In this document: piece by piece, positions 7,114 to 18,488 of the stretch | Position numbering within the stretch: position 1 is the first letter of the stretch | Layout: each line of letters opens with the position of its first letter | NCBI GenBank assembly: GCA_025201805.1 | Contig: MU619452.1 | Coordinates: forward strand, 4,691-24,790 | DNA length: 20,100 bases | DNA from: Parasitella parasitica | Taxonomy: Eukaryota; Mucoromycota; Mucoromycetes; Mucorales; Mucoraceae | Direction of reading: 5' to 3' | Position numbers and translations under genes: made by a program | Notes under the pieces: generated by a model | What the model saw: the letters and a program-made list of their open reading frames with translations, nothing else | Database searches by the model: none | What the model was told of the DNA's origin: nothing

Positions 7114-10100
7114 ATGAAGAGCACCCTCAACGTTTTCCTGTTGGGATTGTTTTTATTACAGTTCGCCTTACCATCAGCGGCTATATATGAAAACCAAGCC
7201 GGTACATTCGATTGGTAAGCCCATTATGTGATAAGGAAAACGCGAAAAACTAACATATGATAAAAGGCATCATACTTGGATAGGCCATCCCCGTGAAGCA
7301 ATAAAGATAGACTTTGAACATATTGCAGTTTACTCTGAAAGAAATATTATAGCTTCTCTCAACATTGAAAATGGCGCAGTGGGTAATGCTATTCTGCACA
7401 AAAGGACCACGCACAACAATCACTCATGACTGATTTACAAAACATAGTGTGGAGACAGGTTCTTGAAAATCAATTAGACCATTTCGTAGCAACAGAAGCA
7501 GGTACTGCCATGACGCCATGCGCTTATAGATAGCGACATATATTAACATTTTATTAAGGAATTCTTACCGTCGCTAGTAGCCCTGAGCGAGCTCAGTTTT
7601 GGAATAGCACAAACGGTCAATTAATATGGGAGCACACTCTTCCTCAAAACGAAAGTTACGGAAATACTAAGCCTATTACTTGGGACAATGGAGACGTTGC
7701 TTTATTTGTGGAAAGAACTAAACTCATTAAACTTTCAAAAGATGGAGAGGTGCTTTGGACTTGGACTAGAGAAGCAAATGATGGGTAAGTTTCGACCGCT
7801 TGAATAGAACCATGTGGTTGCTAATGTGCAAATGTATAGTCAAGTGTTTGAAAAAATGAAGCTGTTTGAACGAGGCGATTTGGTTTATGTCGCTGTTGAA
7901 CCTAATGACGAAAAAAAATCGCCATTCTTCCTTATCAATGTTATTCACGCAACAACAGGAGAGATCTCCTCGACATTCGAAATCCCTTGCAACTCCAATT
8001 ATGACGATGTGACATATACTGGCGATTATATACTTTGGACAGAAGAAGATATCCTCAAATGGACACTTATAACCAAAAAGCAAATTGCGAGTACTTCCAT
8101 CAAATCTCTCGTCAAATCCCTCCCAACAGCAGAAAAATTCATTCCTAGTAAAATCAGTCTTTTTGGTGCTGATGATGCTGAAGTTGCTTCGTTTATTCTT
8201 TCTACCGAATTTGAAAACGACGACGACATATTATTTTCAGCATCTGTGCTTGTGGATATACAAGAAAAAGCAATGAGCTTAAATCTTTACTACGGAGAAC
8301 ACGCTTCTTACGGTGGGGCAGATTTCTTCAATAAGTCTGCAGTTCGTGCTATCAGATCAGATTCTCAAGAGTTAACTGTCCAGATCATACCCGAAGGAAA
8401 AGAGTTGAAGATCAAGCATGATTTCTCATTGAGTGGTGATGTCAATTACATCAAATTGATTGACATGGACCCCTTCCGCCTATTTGTCATTACTGAAGGT
8501 TCTTCGGTCTTCTTGTACAATGAATCATCCATCATCTGGTCCCGTGAGGAAGCCTTAAGTGCTATTGCTGCATCCGAATTCTTGGATCTTCCTGAGCAAA
8601 AAATGTGGACGCAAATGGCAGATGAACTTGATGAAACTGCCTCTGAACAAGCTGCAGAAAGCCCTGTTTCTCGTTACATTCGTAGGCTTAGTGCGCACAC
8701 ATTAGAGCTTCGCCGCTTGCCTAGTTGGATCATTTCTCACTTCATTGGCATGTCTAGTTCGACTATAAAGATCGATAATAGCAAGGTCAGTAATTTGGAG
8801 GCACAATCTTGCTGGTTAAATAATACAGAACCCGAGATCTTGTACCGTGATAACTTTGGGTTGCGCAAGCTCTTGATTTCTGCTACAAAAAGTGGTAAAA
8901 TTATTGCTCAGGATACATCTCGCAATGGTAAAATCGTTTGGAGTCGTTATATGGATTCCTTTTCCTTTACCCAAATTTATGTGGTGCGTGCTGCCGCTGT
9001 TAAATTACCTCCTCTTATTGTTGCTATTGGCAATACCTTTGATGAGATTGGCGGTCAAGCCGTTGGCTTTGTTCGTTTGAATGCTTTAACTGGCGACGAT
9101 TACTTTACTGCCATACCTGATGTTGCTGATTTCTTCGAGCCAATTGTCTCTACCAATATTGGCGTTGATAAGGTTATGCGTTTACCAGTGGAGGACCCTG
9201 ATGAGCATACTCATTTATTAGCCGTCTATGAGGCTGGCTCTGGGCGTGTATACATCTATCCTGATACCCTCGGCTCTCAAAACAAGTTTGTTACTGAATT
9301 CCTGTCGACATTCTATTTCTCTGCACAGAACGCCGACGGAAATATGCAAGGCTTCAAGGTTGTTGAAGGGTACAGAGGTAGTTTGAAAGCTGAACCTGTT
9401 TGGAAATTCATAATGCCCCAAGACGAAACGACTGTCGCCCTCAGTCGTAATCAGCCTAATGAAAAGGTCGCCTCTCTTGGTCGTGCCTTGGGCAACAGAA
9501 ATGTTTTGTACAAATACTTGAACCCTCATATGTTTGCTCTGATTACAAAAAATACCGAGAAAAAGCTGATCAAGGTTCGCATCATGGATTCTGTCAAGGG
9601 CTCCATTTTGTATGAAACTATTCATGAGAACGTTGATACTGAATACAATGATGTCCATGTCATTCAATCTGAAAACTGGTTTGTATATCACTTTTGGAGC
9701 GACGATTCAAAGGCCAGAGGTTATCAAACAGCTGTATTGGAGCTGTTTGAGGGCCAATATGAAAACGAACGCATTGAAAGGTAGTACTGAGAGGATATCG
9801 TCTGCAAATTGGTATACTAACAACTCAATACTAGCGCTAATTTCTCTTCCTTTGACAATATTGAGCCTCATGTTCTTTCATCAGCATTTGCTTTCCCTTA
9901 CCCCATCACTACAATGGGTGTTACCATCACTAAAAATGGGATTTCCACCAAAGAAATCCTTTTTGGTTTGCCTACTCACCAAATTATGGGTGTTAACAAG
10001 AGATTATTCGACCCTCGTAGACCCAGAGAGAAGCCAACTAAGGAAGACCAAGAAGAGCAACTTTTCCCCTATGGCCCTATTCCAGATGAAAAGCGCCTCT

Positions 10101-10357
10101 TTTTGACATATGGCTTAGATGTTGCAGGTGTCAAATCCATCATCACTAGTCCTTCTCTTTTGGAATCAACAGCCCTTGTTTTTGCATATGGCCTTGATTC
10201 TTTCTTCACAAGATCCTCTCCTAGTAAACAATTTGATGTATTATCCGAAGATTTTTCCAAAATTCAGCTGCTATTAACCATCACTGGTTTGATTGTTGGT
10301 ATTTGGATTACTGGGCCTATAGTTCGCAGGAAACGTGTCAATGCTCTATGGAAATGA
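7114..10357 (+). CDS. EMC1: ER membrane protein complex subunit 1, 6 exons, 986 aa
   Basis: EMC1 is the large lumenal subunit of the ER membrane protein complex, which inserts tail-anchored and multipass membrane proteins. Exons are 7114-7214, 7267-7382, 7448-7501, 7559-7784, 7840-9780 and 9835-10357. The five introns are 52, 65, 57, 55 and 54 bp; the last has a perfect TACTAAC branch site. The N-terminus is a signal peptide (about residues 1-22) directly followed by AIYENQAGTFDWHHTWIG, the characteristic start of mature EMC1. Repeated propeller-like blades follow (for example LIWEHTLPQNE, GEVLWTWTRE). The conserved C-terminal domain includes FPYPITTMGVTITKNGISTK and LPTHQIMGVNKRLFDPRRP. A single transmembrane segment lies at about residues 958-976, followed by a short basic tail. 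The total is close to human EMC1 (993 aa). The first ATG after the A-rich leader gives the signal peptide, so it was chosen. No internal stop or frameshift was found. Confidence 0.95.
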
Positions 10358-10377
10358 TTGTAGCATAATTATACAGC

Positions 10378-10383
10378 AATAAA
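10378..10383 (+). terminator. Polyadenylation hexamer of EMC1
   Basis: AATAAA lies 20 bases after the EMC1 stop codon, a usual place for a fungal positioning element. It gives a very short 3' UTR. Confidence 0.5.
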
Positions 10384-11242
10384 ATTATTATATCAAAACG
10401 TATTTTATCCCATGGACGCATAAGCTCCTTGGATTATGATTCTACAAGAAATCCTTACTTGGCTATATTGCACTGTTGGACATTTCTTAAAATCTTTTTA
10501 ATGCAAATCAACATATCTGTTTGTAGACAAAATTTACTATATCCCATGATGCTCCTGTTTTATTCATGAGGCCTCGTCCCTGATTCAGGCACCAACTGCA
10601 GCAGTCAACAGAGGCAAAATTTGAATCCTTTTAGACGTTTATCAAGAAAAGACGTATAAAAAATTAAGACAATTTTGTAGATATATCAATGGTGCATCTG
10701 ATTATCCACATTTTAAATAGCTTTCTTCCTAGGTAATTAATATTCAAAAGAAAAACACGTCTTTTGACTAAAATCTATTATTGGGTATAACAAAACACTT
10801 AAAAAAAGCAACTTCAAATGAATTTTAGAATAAAGCAATCGATTTTCCATAGCATATTTTTTTTTGGTGCGAGTGAAATGGCTTGGGAACAAGTTTGCCT
10901 CTTGAATCGGCCAACAAATTATACTATCAAAGTTGACTTCTGTATGCATATTCGTATTGTCTGGTTTATAGTAATATTATTTGTTGTGTGAAAAAAAAGC
11001 AGGTTTCTGATATTGACAAGTTGCTTTTATCCAAGATTTGAAAATTATGAGTCATATATTGCCAGGAAGCAGGTTAAAACTATGGTGAGATACCGTTTGA
11101 GATCAGTGTAGATACTCAACTTTGATAATATCAATGTGGGGAAGGGGGGGGGGGTTTCTTTAACCGGGCATATTATATTGATAGTTGAGAAAGAAAATCT
11201 TTTGCCCTCTTTTTCTTTCATAACGCGCACTTTCACAGCATC
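10384..11242. other. Intergenic region between EMC1 and GWT1
   Basis: About 860 bp without a supported gene. Short open frames on the minus strand here carry no recognisable motif, and one runs into the antisense of GWT1 exon 1. The distal part is A/T-rich. The proximal 110 bp before the GWT1 start contains a pure G-run, listed separately, and a TATTATATTGA string at about 11170-11180. Confidence 0.5.
11137..11154 (+). promoter_or_regulatory. G-run upstream of GWT1
   Basis: GTGGGGAA is followed by eleven consecutive G (11144-11154), about 89 bp upstream of the GWT1 ATG, in otherwise AT-rich DNA. Four G-tracts could be drawn from it, so a G-quadruplex on the plus strand is possible. Equally, it may simply be a nucleosome-excluding homopolymer or an assembly-sensitive homopolymer tract. 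Confidence 0.4.
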
Positions 11243-12857
11243 ATGGAGATAAGTGAAGAAGAGTATAAATTGGCCAAGGAAGCACATGTAGCCAACTGTA
11301 CTGGCGGAGGTATTCATGAAATTAATCTAGTGTGCGCATCTCTTGTGGTAAGCAATGTTGTCTTTGTAAACAAGTAGGTATGAGTATATAACATTCACTC
11401 TCTCGCATTTAGAGTTCTCACATGTTGTGGACTTCGCTAGTCCAAGCAAATATTATCAGTCAAGATACCTTCTTGCCAGAATTTATGATATACGTCTTAC
11501 CGGTACTAAGTTGCCTAACAATAGCATCCAATTATGCATCTTATGTCACAATTGCGATGGCGACAGTAGCCGTGTTTGTATTCTCATCAACAAAGACTAC
11601 TACCGCAACAATAGCAACAACAGAAGAAACACAGTATAAATCTTATTTGACCGTTTATCGCGCTGGCACGATGATCTTGACATGCATCGCAATTTTAGCA
11701 GTAGATTTTCAATTTTTCCCTCGACGATTTGCCAAGGTGGAAACGTTTGGGACATCACTGGTATTTACAGTATGTTTGGCGCAATGAAGAGTATATCATT
11801 AAATTACAGAAAGATGGATGTAGGTGTTGGGTCTTTTGTATTTTCATCCGGTGTAGTTGCATCTAGGGCATATCTCAAGCAACAAAGCGGATCATTTATC
11901 AAAAGTTTGACCAAATCAACTCGATCTGCATTTCCAATTTTGGCGCTGGGATTTGCACGGTTTTTCTTGACCAAAAGTGTCAATTATCAAGAGCATAATT
12001 CAGAATATGGACTTCATTGGAATTTTTTTTTTACATTGGGGTTTTTACCACCTTTTGTGACAATATTGGGCTTCTTGAGACGATTTGCTCCCTTTTCGGT
12101 GATCGCCACAATGATTGCAGTAGGATACCAGCTGGCATTGTGTCAAGGGCTGCAAGATTGGATACTGGAAGCGCCCCGTGTGGATATCTTGAGCGCCAAC
12201 AAGGAGGGAATTTGCAGCTTTGCTGGTTACTTAGCCATCTTTATGTTTGGGCTTGAGTGCGGATCTATTATATTCCAAGATAATTTATCGACAACCAGAT
12301 TATCCAAAGCATTTGGCATCGGACGGCAAATGCATATCCAGCAACTAGCTGTTCATTTATTTACATTCAGTGCTATAATGTGGAGTGCATTTGGTTTGTG
12401 GATCAGCGCATTTCACGAGTATTACGTCTCTAGACGAATGGTATAAAAAAGTGGATAAGTGAGGAGTGCTTGCAAACATTCCTTATTCAATAATTATCTA
12501 GGCAAATCTACCGTATGTGTTTTGGGTGATTGCTTTCAACCTCACGCTGCTATCGTGCATAGTTTTGGTAGAGTCGAGGTTTCAAGTCAAAGGCAGAGGC
12601 CCCCCAATGTTGGATGCAGTAAACATCAACGGACTATTCACATTTCTATTGGTAGGATAGATTCGTTATCTTATATAATCCCAACTTACGTAATATAAAC
12701 ATAGGCCAACGTGTTGACAGGCACAGTAAATTTGAGTATCAGAACTTTATATGCAAACGATGCCCAGTCCAGCTTGATCAATGTCATCTACATGTGCATC
12801 GTTACTATGGTTCCTTGGATAATGTGGAGATCATTCAAGATTAGAGTCAAATTCTGA
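11243..12857 (+). CDS. GWT1: Glucosaminyl-phosphatidylinositol O-acyltransferase, 5 exons, 460 aa
   Basis: This multipass ER enzyme acylates the inositol of GlcN-PI, an early step in GPI-anchor synthesis (PIG-W in animals; Gwt1 in yeasts is the target of manogepix-class antifungals). Exons are 11243-11347, 11413-11760, 11814-12440, 12502-12651 and 12705-12857, all phase 0; introns are 65, 53, 61 and 53 bp. The N-terminus [20 protein letters not shown] followed by GGGIHEIN is the family start. The block [18 protein letters not shown], then [15 protein letters not shown] joined to [15 protein letters not shown], is the most conserved part. Next come [20 protein letters not shown], the GLECGSIIF region, [13 protein letters not shown] and [16 protein letters not shown]. 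At least ten hydrophobic segments are visible. The length is slightly below yeast Gwt1 (490 aa). Intron 2 needs the acceptor AG at 11812-11813, four bases after another AG, and has a second possible donor at 11770. It is predicted to support anchoring of the chitin deacetylase in this same window. Confidence 0.95.
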
Positions 12858-13218
12858 GTTTCATACGAAAAGTAGCTGATGAAGAAAAGTCTCACCATCA
12901 ACATCGGCCACCGGCAAATGATAATAATAAAAATATTTTCTTTTTTGAGGATTTCTCTTTTTTCCATTTTCCAACACTTGAATTTTTTTTTTAAAACATA
13001 CACAAGTACGCAGATATAATCCACAAATTATATCAATTACTCTTTGTGCCTAAATCAAAAGAGACAATAAACCCTTTTTTGTAATAGCTAAAAGTTTAAA
13101 AAAAGCTGTTAGGCTCAGAGAAATTGAAATTTAAATCTTTGGTAATACTGGATTTTCTACACGCGTGTAAACAAATTCCACTAAACCGCCTTTCGAATGC
13201 TAGGTCAACAAACTAAAA
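12858..13218. other. Intergenic region between GWT1 and the CHD1-type gene
   Basis: About 360 bp with no gene. An AATAAA at 13066-13071 could serve GWT1, though it lies about 210 bp after its stop; an earlier ATAATAATAAAAAT stretch near 12919-12932 is another candidate. No TATA box was seen upstream of 13219. The leader directly before the ATG is A-rich. Confidence 0.45.
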
Positions 13219-16200
13219 ATGAGTTACCGCAGGAAAACCACTATTTTCACTGATTCTGAATCAGAGCATGAATCAGACAATAGCAACCGACAGCGACAAT
13301 CAAATACCACTCCTTCATCCCCTTCTTCATCCTCGTCTATTACCAATTCGCCATCATCCCCCTCCAATCACCATCTCCAAATGCAATCAGACACTGACGA
13401 CGAGAACATTCTTTCGCCTCAGGGGTCATTATCCCCAATCAATTCTGCAGACGAGGAGGACGAAGAGGAAGAGGAAGAGTTCGAGGAAGTAGCGCAACCG
13501 CAGAAGCACCGCCAGCAATCTCGACAAAACTACTACGATCCAGACCTCTACTGCCTGCGTCGTTCCAGCCGTCGAAAAGAGAAAGAAAGTGCAAGCGTTG
13601 GTATCAAATGATTCTTTTGCCGCAGATTGATTGACACTTTTCACGTAGAACGAAGACGAGTCTGAAGAAATGACATATACAACTGACGAAGATGCTCAGC
13701 AAAGCAGTTCGGATGATGACTATGGAGCCTCATCATCAACTCAAAAGAAGAGGTCTTCTACCCGTCAACATTCAAAGAAGAAAGGTAAGACCGCATTGCC
13801 TGTGTATTTAATTGTGTTGACTTGAGCAAACTTTGGTAGTAATTTATGATACCGAAGATGAGGACGATCTTGTCAATAAAAACGATCAAGACGATGATGA
13901 AGAGGAGGATACCAACTCTGATGACGACTGGGGAGCAGCATCCAAGAAGCGAAAAAGCAGATTAAAACGTAGAAACGTCAAAAACTCGAAAAACAGCATT
14001 AATCGATCACGTAAGTAGCAAATCTCAGCTGCACAATACGGGCGCAAGTCTAACAGAAAAACACAACAGGCGCTATTTCACCGAGCGATTATGCCAGGCA
14101 TTCCACCAGAAACAAAAAAGTAACAAACTACAATGAAGACAACTCTGAGCTTTGGGGGCTGTCTGATGAAGAAATGGCCGAATCATATACCCCTGTTGCA
14201 GCCGAAGAAGAAGAGGGCGAAGTGATCGAAGCCGTTCTTGACCATCGCAGACGAGAAGGTTATGGTAAATATAAGCATGTGCAATATAAAAAAAAAAAAT
14301 GGCTATGTTTGTTCAATTCAATTCTATAGAATCTGGGTCCGACGAGCCAGAGCGTAATTTGGAATATCTCATCAAATGGAAGACCTGGTCTCATTTGCAC
14401 GATACCTGGGATAGATATGAGTATTTAAAACCTTTCAGAGGTTTCCGAAAGCTGGAAAATTATGTTCGAGGCCGCATCTATGCCGAGCAAAGCTTCAGAG
14501 CCAACAGCGAAACCACAAAGGAAGAGATCGAGCAGCAGGACATCAATATTTCCCGACGCAGAGACGAGATTCAGGACTGGCAGACAGTAGAACGTATTAT
14601 TGCCGCTCGTGGATCCCCGCCCAATGTTGAATATTTGATAAAATGGAAGCGACTCCACTATGATGAATGCACTTGGGAAGAGGTTGATCTGATTTCGCCC
14701 GACTACCAAGCTGAAATTGACGACTTTTTGAACCGAGAGCAGAACGTCCATATTCCACATAGATCGAAATCATATCCCAACAACAGCAGGCCTGAATTTG
14801 TCGCTTTCAAGTCACAGCCTGCCTACATTTCGGGAGGAGAGCTCCGTGAATATCAATTACATGGTGTGAATTGGATGTATTGGCTTTGGTGCAGAAATGA
14901 AAACGGCATCTTGGCAGACGAAATGGGTCTTGGAAAAACTGTACAGACTATCAGTTTACTGAATGTTCTCTACAATACATGTCAGCTCTATGGTCCTTTT
15001 CTCATTGTCGTCCCTCTGTCTACCTCTGACAACTGGATGCAAGAATTCAAGCAGTGGGCTCCTCAAATGAACGTCATTTGCTATTTAGGCAACCGTGCTG
15101 CTCGTGCTACCATCCGCGACAACGAATTCTATCTTGCAGGGACTAAACGACTCAAATTCAACGTCCTGATCACAACTTACGAAATTGTTCTTAAAGATAA
15201 AGACTTTATGGGTGGTATTCGCTGGCAATACTTGGCTGTTGACGAAGCACATCGTCTCAAGAACTCGGAGTCACAATTATACGATGCTCTTTCCAGCTTC
15301 CAAACTACAAACCGTTTGCTGATTACGGGTACGCCACTGCAAAACAACATCAAAGAGCTGTTAGCCTTGGTTCGTTTCCTTATGCCCAATATGGATCTAA
15401 GCGCCTACTACTTTGACTTGGATGTGGGAGACAAGGATCAAGAAAATAAGATTAAAGCGCTGCATCAGAGTTTAAAGAGTCTCATGCTGCGTCGATTAAA
15501 AAAAGCTGTCGAGAAATCGTTGCCCAACAAATCCGAGCTGATTCTTCGTGTAGAAATGAGTGAGCTCCAACGAACATTTTACAAGCACATCCTTGCTAAA
15601 AACTTTGAACTTCTCACCTCAAATTCTGACAACAAAAAGCAATGGCTGAACATTGCAATTGAACTCAAGAAAGCCAGCAATCACCCTTTCCTGTTTCCCG
15701 ATGTCGAAGAGCCTTCTGAAAGCCGCATCACTCAGCTCAAAGGGCTTATTGAAAACAGTGGAAAAATGGTCCTGTTGGATAAGCTGCTCACTCGTCTGAA
15801 GAGCAATGGGCACCGTGTCTTGATCTTTTCGCAGTTGGTCATGATGCTGGATATTTTGTCTGATTACATGACGCTACGTGGACATCCTTTCCAGAGACTA
15901 GACGGTTCTATGAAACCTGAAGACCGTAACAAGGCCATTGAACATTACAATTCTCCTGGAAGTCCAGATTTTGCTTTCTTATTATCCACGCGTGCTGGTG
16001 GAATGGGCATTAACTTGGTTACGGCAGATACAGTGATTATCTTTGATTCAGACTGGAATCCCCAGAATGATTTACAAGCCATGTCTCGCGCACATCGTAT
16101 TGGCCAAACCAAATCTGTGAATGTTTATCGATTTGTGACAAAGGGCACCATGGAAGAGGATATCATTGAGCGAGCCAAGCAAAAAATGATCCTGGAGTAC

Positions 16201-18354
16201 TGTATTATCAAGCAGATGGATACGTCTGGAAAAGCAATCATTCAAGGCCAAACACTCACAACTTCCACCGGCAAGAACAGAGACATTCCGTTTAATCGTG
16301 CCGAGATGTCTGCCGTCCTTAAATTTGGCGCCAAAAACATGTTTGAGACTCTTGATAAAACCCAAAACATTCAAGACATCGATTTGGATGATATCCTGTC
16401 TCGTGCTGAGCAGACAGAGACATTGGACGAAGAAGCAAGTGCACTAGGCTCCGAGGACTTTTTGGCCCAATTCAAGATTACCGATTACGGAGGGACAGCA
16501 GAGGATTTGAGCTGGGACGACATTATTCCTGAATCCGAGCGTGCAAAGATCGACGAGGGAAAGAAGCTAGAAGACCAGGCTGCATTGTATGATCGTGCTG
16601 CAAAGAAAGGACGTGTTCATTATTCCGAGAATGTCGAGGAAGAAGAAGAAGATGAAGCAGTGGAAGGCGGCAACGAGAATGGCTCCAGGAAACGACGAAA
16701 AGCTGCTACCATTGGAAGTTCCAGAAAAAAGCAAAGAAGCAATGGAAAATCTAATGAGTTTGGCGACCGCGATCGTCGTGCTATTATGCGTGCGGTTCTC
16801 AAGTACGGTGATTTAGAAGCTAGATATACAGAGGCGGTAGCAGACTTTGATTTAGACCAGAAAGATAGAGAAAGTGTTTTAGAATTATACCAAGATTTGA
16901 TATCTGTTTGTAAAGAAAAGGTGCGCGAGCAAGCCGAAGCCAACAATACAATTCCTAAAGGAGCCGTGATTACTGACGATATGCTCTTGCGTGATCTTCG
17001 ACATACTAAGCAAAAAGCAATTTTGTTTACATGGCGAGAAATTCAAATGGTAAACGCAGGCCAAATCCTCCAACGGCACCATGATATGAAGGTTTTAGCT
17101 CGTCGCCTAAAAGCTGCGCCTAACATTTACAACTTCCGTGTTCCACCCACTGCTAAACATGTACAAGCTTGGTCTTGTGAATGGGGGACAAAAGAAGACT
17201 CGATGCTGCTGGTCGGTGTCCACCAGCATGGCTTTGGATCCTGGCCTCTTATTGAACAGGATACTCCATTAGAACTCTTTGGCAAGTTCTTTTTAGGTTC
17301 TGGAAAAGAAGACGAAAAGAAATCCCCAAAGGCCATCCATCTAGTCCGCAGAGCCGATCAAATGCTGAAGATATTAGCCGAAGAAGACAAAAAGAACGTC
17401 GATGTGACGACCGCTGCGAATGGAAAAGCTGCAGCATCCTCTTCTTCGAAAAAGGGTCCTCGATTCAAACAGCAACAACGAAAAGAAGCCGAGAAACATC
17501 AAAGGCACAAAGAGCAGCACGAAGAACAGCAATTGCAGGAACGACAAAAGCGTGAACAGAAATCAAAAACTGATCTAGCTCATCACAAGCTTAAGCATGA
17601 TCAAAATAACCAAAGCAATAAACATCATACTAGTACCAATCATACCAAGTCATCCACTCCTGCTTCAGTGAAATCTGATAGAAAAAAGAGACCTCACCGT
17701 TCAGAAGATACAACGCCCCGCCCAACTGCAAAACGAGCTGAAAAAGAGAACAAAGTTCCTGAACGAGCTTATGAGAGCTACGATGAAGATGCTGCGTATT
17801 CGACCATGCGACCTGTCAAATACCTGTTAAACAGAATGCGCGATGATTCAGCAAAAGCAGAGGGTCACGAAAAGGCTGCCATTATTAAGGATTGCTTGTA
17901 TCGCATTGGAAAGCATATCGACCGAGAAGTCTCCAGTCACCGCCGTGACTCCAACATGAAGCGAGATTTATGGCTCTTCACCCTTAACTATTGGCCTGGG
18001 CATAATGTCAGTTATAAAGATTTAGTTGTAGTTTATGACAAAGTTGTGGAAGCCAGGAACAAGGAAAGAGATGACCAGCATCACTTTAACGGTCGCAGCC
18101 GAAGCAGTAACTATGAGCACCACAGACATCATGAATCTTCGTCCTCAAAAGACGCTTCAAGCAGCCGACGAAGCAGCCACAGCCATCATCATAGTGGTGG
18201 AAACAGCAGCAGTCGGCATAACGATAACAATGAAAGCAGTGGCAACAACAGCCATCGTCGAAGAAGCTCGTCCTCGTCGCACAGAAGCAGCAAAAACGAA
18301 GATCACCACCGCCGAGATAAAAAGCATGATCGCAATGAGCGACGTCGACGCTGA
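13219..18354 (+). CDS. CHD1: CHD1-type chromodomain-helicase-DNA-binding chromatin remodeller, 5 exons, about 1633 aa
   Basis: ATP-dependent nucleosome spacing enzyme associated with transcription. Exons are 13219-13600, 13656-13784, 13840-14010, 14070-14264 and 14330-18354. Introns are 55, 55, 59 and 65 bp; all lie in the first 1.1 kb, and the last exon is 4 kb. The intron 1 boundaries are the least certain. The acidic, Ser-rich N-terminus contains [14 protein letters not shown]. Chromodomain 1 spans about residues 281-345 ([12 protein letters not shown], then [18 protein letters not shown] across the last intron); chromodomain 2 spans 375-423 ([28 protein letters not shown]). The SNF2 ATPase begins near 463, with DEMGLGKT (Lys 495) and DEAH at 597-600. 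Helicase motifs V/VI are [11 protein letters not shown] and SRAHRIGQ (878-885, arginine finger included). A SANT-SLIDE-like DNA-binding region spans about 1100-1270 ([14 protein letters not shown]). A CHD1 C-terminal helical domain (CHCT, DUF4208) spans about 1449-1550, then a Ser/His/Arg-rich tail. All catalytic motifs are intact. Confidence 0.95.
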
Positions 18355-18488
18355 TATCTAAAAAAAAGTTTTCACGCAACCCTCACCTTTTTCTAATTTG
18401 ATTTTCTTCCGCCCTTCTTAATTACTGTACTCAATCTCCCTTCCCTTTCGTTTGCATTTTTCCGTTTGCTTTTATACGTCATTCAAAA
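18355..18488. promoter_or_regulatory. Compact intergenic region with pyrimidine-rich promoter of the CCDC174-like gene
   Basis: Only 134 bp separate the CHD1 stop from the next ATG on the same strand. The plus strand is strongly C/T-rich from about 18379 to 18476, and TTTTATACG occurs near 18470-18478. This space must hold both the CHD1 3' end and the downstream promoter. No AATAAA is present. Confidence 0.45.

Noticed and set aside
9218-9691. 157-codon minus-strand ORF within EMC1
   Set aside because: It lies fully inside the conserved EMC1 exon 5, and its translation is explained as the antisense of the propeller/C-terminal coding region.
10737-11317. Two minus-strand ORFs of 70 and 90 codons between EMC1 and GWT1
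   Set aside because: No motif or splice context. The second overlaps GWT1 exon 1 in antisense and reads through the G-run as a proline-rich stretch.
579-12857. Idea of a GPI/cell-wall gene cluster (GPI-anchored deacetylase, EMC1 and GWT1 together)
   Set aside because: The genes are on different strands, separated by a 5-kb decayed region, and two are housekeeping genes interleaved with nuclear factors. Proximity alone does not support co-function.
14425-17437. Several minus-strand ORFs of 60-111 codons inside the last exon of the CHD1-type gene
   Set aside because: They are antisense to an intact conserved coding sequence and have no recognisable motif or splice context.
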